Source: an uncultured Bacteroidales bacterium
Lineage (GTDB): Bacteria > Bacteroidota > Bacteroidia > Bacteroidales > Paludibacteraceae
Assembly (NCBI GenBank): GCA_902799875.1
Contig: CADCCH010000042.1
Span: 1 to 15,310, forward strand
Length of the DNA: 15,310 bases
Direction: 5' to 3'
Part shown: in pieces, positions 13,956-15,310 of the stretch
Position numbering within the stretch: the stretch's first letter is position 1
Layout: every line of letters starts with the position of its first letter
Translations under genes and position numbers: made by a program
The notes under the pieces: model-generated
The model's database searches: none
Told to the model about the DNA's origin: nothing
Seen by the model: the letters and a program-made list of their open reading frames with translations, nothing else

Positions 13956-15310
13956 ATGGTTGTAACGAATTCTAAAATAGACAATCCTGTCCTGCATTTG
14001 ATCGGCGAAGAGGCCGATCGTTTGGGCATGGACTGCTACGTCATAGGAGGCTGGGTTCGGGATCTGTTCCTGCATCGCGAAAGCACGGATATAGATGTCG
14101 TATGTCTCTTTCCGGACGCCTCTAATCAGGCATCTTCGTCTGCTCGTCCCGGTATACAATTAGCGGAATCAGTAGCAAAACGCTTAGGTAAGAAAGCCCA
14201 TCTCTCTATCTTCAAGACCTACGGTACCGCACAAGTGAAACGCGGAGAGATGGAGTTAGAGTTCGTCGGCGCACGGCGGGAGAGCTACACCCGTGACAGC
14301 CGAAACCCCATCGTAGAAGACGGCACATTGGAGGAAGACCAGAACAGAAGGGATTTCACCATCAACGCCTTAGCTATCTGCCTCAACCAAAACCGCTATG
14401 GAGAATTGCTCGATCCGTTCGATGGAATAGGCGATTTGGAGCGTTGTATCATCCGAACGCCCTTAGATCCGGACATCACTTTCTCCGACGACCCCTTACG
14501 TATGATGCGCGCGATTCGGTTTGCTACGCAATTAGGCTTCTTCCTCGACGACGAGACCTTCGACGCCATCATCCGCAATAAAGAACGAATACACATCATC
14601 ACCAAAGAACGCATAGCGGAGGAACTGAATAAGATTATGATGAGCCGCAAACCCTCGGAAGGATGGTTATTACTCGATAAGACCGGTCTCCTTCCGCCCA
14701 TCTTCCCCGAGTTGGCAGCTCTCAAAGGCATCGAGGTAAAAGAAGGTCGCGGACACAAAGATGTCTTCCTCCACACCCTCAAAGTCCTTGACAACGTCGC
14801 CGAATTACAGTCTAACAGCGAAACCGCTTGTCAGCCGAATCAGTCTGTCAGTCCGAAGGACGGTCTGTCAGCCGAAGGCGGTCTGTCAGCGAAGCGGTCT
14901 GTCAGTCCGAAGGACGGTCTTCTCTGGCTTCGCTGGGCTGCTCTCCTGCACGACATAGGCAAACCGCGCTCCAAAGCGTGGGATCCGCAAGCCGGATGGA
15001 CATTCCGCAACCATAATTATATCGGAGCAAAGATGGTTCCGAAGATCTTTGCCAAGATGAAACTGCCGCTCAACGAGAAGATGGAGTACGTCAAGAAGAT
15101 GGTCGATCTCCATATGCGACCCATCAACCTCATCGAAGACACCGTAACCGACTCCGCCGTAAGACGACTTCTCTTTGAGGCAGGAGACGATATAGACGAT
15201 CTGATGATGCTCTGCGATGCGGACATCACAAGTCGCAACGAGGAGAAAAAAGCCCGATTCCATCGGAACTATCAGCTCGTTCGCGAGAAGATGGTAGAGC
15301 TCGAAGAGCG
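13956..15310 (+). CDS. cca: CCA tRNA nucleotidyltransferase with HD domain (runs off right edge)
   Basis: The enzyme adds or repairs the 3' CCA of tRNAs in the cytoplasm. The 451 codons present cover the nucleotidyltransferase head, neck and most of the HD domain. The head has GGWVRDLFL (31-39) and the metal-binding DID (45-47). Next come FKTYGTAQVK and EFVGARRESY (template strand region), then EDQNRRDFTINALA around 127-140, then DPLRMMRAIRFATQLGF. The HD motif LLHDIGKP has His332 and Asp333, with the second conserved HNH nearby (RNHNYIGAKM). The start is the first ATG after the promoter; there is no Shine-Dalgarno. Two places are longer than family members I remember: a Ser/Ala-rich insert after the DID motif (about 52-65), and about 37 residues (286-322) between the helix ending VLDNVAELQ and LWLRWAALLHDIG. 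The second is made of nucleotide-level repeats (see separate entry). Both sides of that insert match the family in one frame, so the gene is probably functional. Confidence 0.93.
   Translation, partial: MVVTNSKIDNPVLHLIGEEADRLGMDCYVIGGWVRDLFLHRESTDIDVVCLFPDASNQASSSARPGIQLAESVAKRLGKKAHLSIFKTYGTAQVKRGEMELEFVGARRESYTRDSRNPIVEDGTLEEDQNRRDFTINALAICLNQNRYGELLDPFDGIGDLERCIIRTPLDPDITFSDDPLRMMRAIRFATQLGFFLDDETFDAIIRNKERIHIITKERIAEELNKIMMSRKPSEGWLLLDKTGLLPPIFPELAALKGIEVKEGRGHKDVFLHTLKVLDNVAELQSNSETACQPNQSVSPKDGLSAEGGLSAKRSVSPKDGLLWLRWAALLHDIGKPRSKAWDPQAGWTFRNHNYIGAKMVPKIFAKMKLPLNEKMEYVKKMVDLHMRPINLIEDTVTDSAVRRLLFEAGDDIDDLMMLCDADITSRNEEKKARFHRNYQLVREKMVELEE
14811..14917 (+). repeat. Hairpin-forming tandem repeats inserted in frame in cca
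   Basis: Four clear units follow each other: 14844-14863 (20 bp), 14864-14881 (18), 14882-14897 (16) and 14898-14917 (20). Each is TCTGTCAG + X + CGG, where X is TCCGAAGGA, CCGAAGG, CGAAG and TCCGAAGGA. The region around GAA is therefore an inverted repeat in every copy, and copies differ by loss or gain of one matched base pair on both sides. Two decayed units appear to precede them (14811-14827 and 14828-14843). Because unit lengths are not all multiples of three, successive copies are read in different frames, yet the gene stays open into the HD motif. Confidence 0.85.

Noticed and set aside
14396..14794. 132-codon minus-strand frame, with others at 13947-14159, 14886-15263 and 15017-15238
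   Set aside because: They are antisense to cca, whose plus-strand product carries all expected nucleotidyltransferase and HD motifs.

Overview
The window looks like chromosomal DNA of a member of the order Bacteroidales (phylum Bacteroidota), probably a host-associated or anaerobic one. Three lines of evidence agree. (1) Six apparent transcription starts carry the Bacteroidetes promoter signature, a -33 TTTG/TTG element and a -7 TAnnTTTG element 19-20 bp apart. (2) Housekeeping proteins (ribosomal protein S16 with a long Ala/Glu tail, and CCA tRNA nucleotidyltransferase with a C-terminal HD domain) are of the Bacteroidetes type. (3) There is a giant secreted protein with an InlB B-repeat and a Bacteroidales-type C-terminal tail. 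Genus cannot be set from the sequence alone.

Layout. Minus strand, right to left: an AraC-family regulator with a multi-span membrane N-terminus (11977-13149); a 300-bp gap holding a candidate ~98-nt structured RNA with its own promoter and terminator (11793-11890); a 3370-residue secreted multidomain protein (1558-11670); a 130-residue envelope protein starting 2 bp after the giant gene (1163-1555); ribosomal protein S16 (460-1023) with its own promoter and terminator; and the first 104 codons of UDP-galactopyranose mutase (1-313). Plus strand: CCA tRNA nucleotidyltransferase (13956 to beyond the right edge). The ~800 bp between the divergent araC-like and cca genes (13150-13955) has no convincing intact gene but is dense in short repeats, inverted repeats and promoters.

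How it works together. The giant protein and its 130-residue partner form a tight two-gene operon with one good promoter and an unusually strong Shine-Dalgarno sequence, and probably make a cell-surface structure. The membrane-anchored AraC-type regulator next to them could sense an envelope signal and control them; that is inference from position. Its own upstream region carries two 17-bp direct repeats 21 bp apart, the geometry of classical AraC half-sites, so autoregulation is plausible. S16, Glf and Cca are ordinary housekeeping or surface-sugar genes with their own promoters.

The most unusual signals are: (a) an in-frame array of hairpin-forming repeats inside cca, whose arms shrink symmetrically from copy to copy; (b) the AraC-like direct repeats and the 17-bp tandem array in the regulator's leader; (c) the candidate small RNA; and (d) the giant protein/partner pair.
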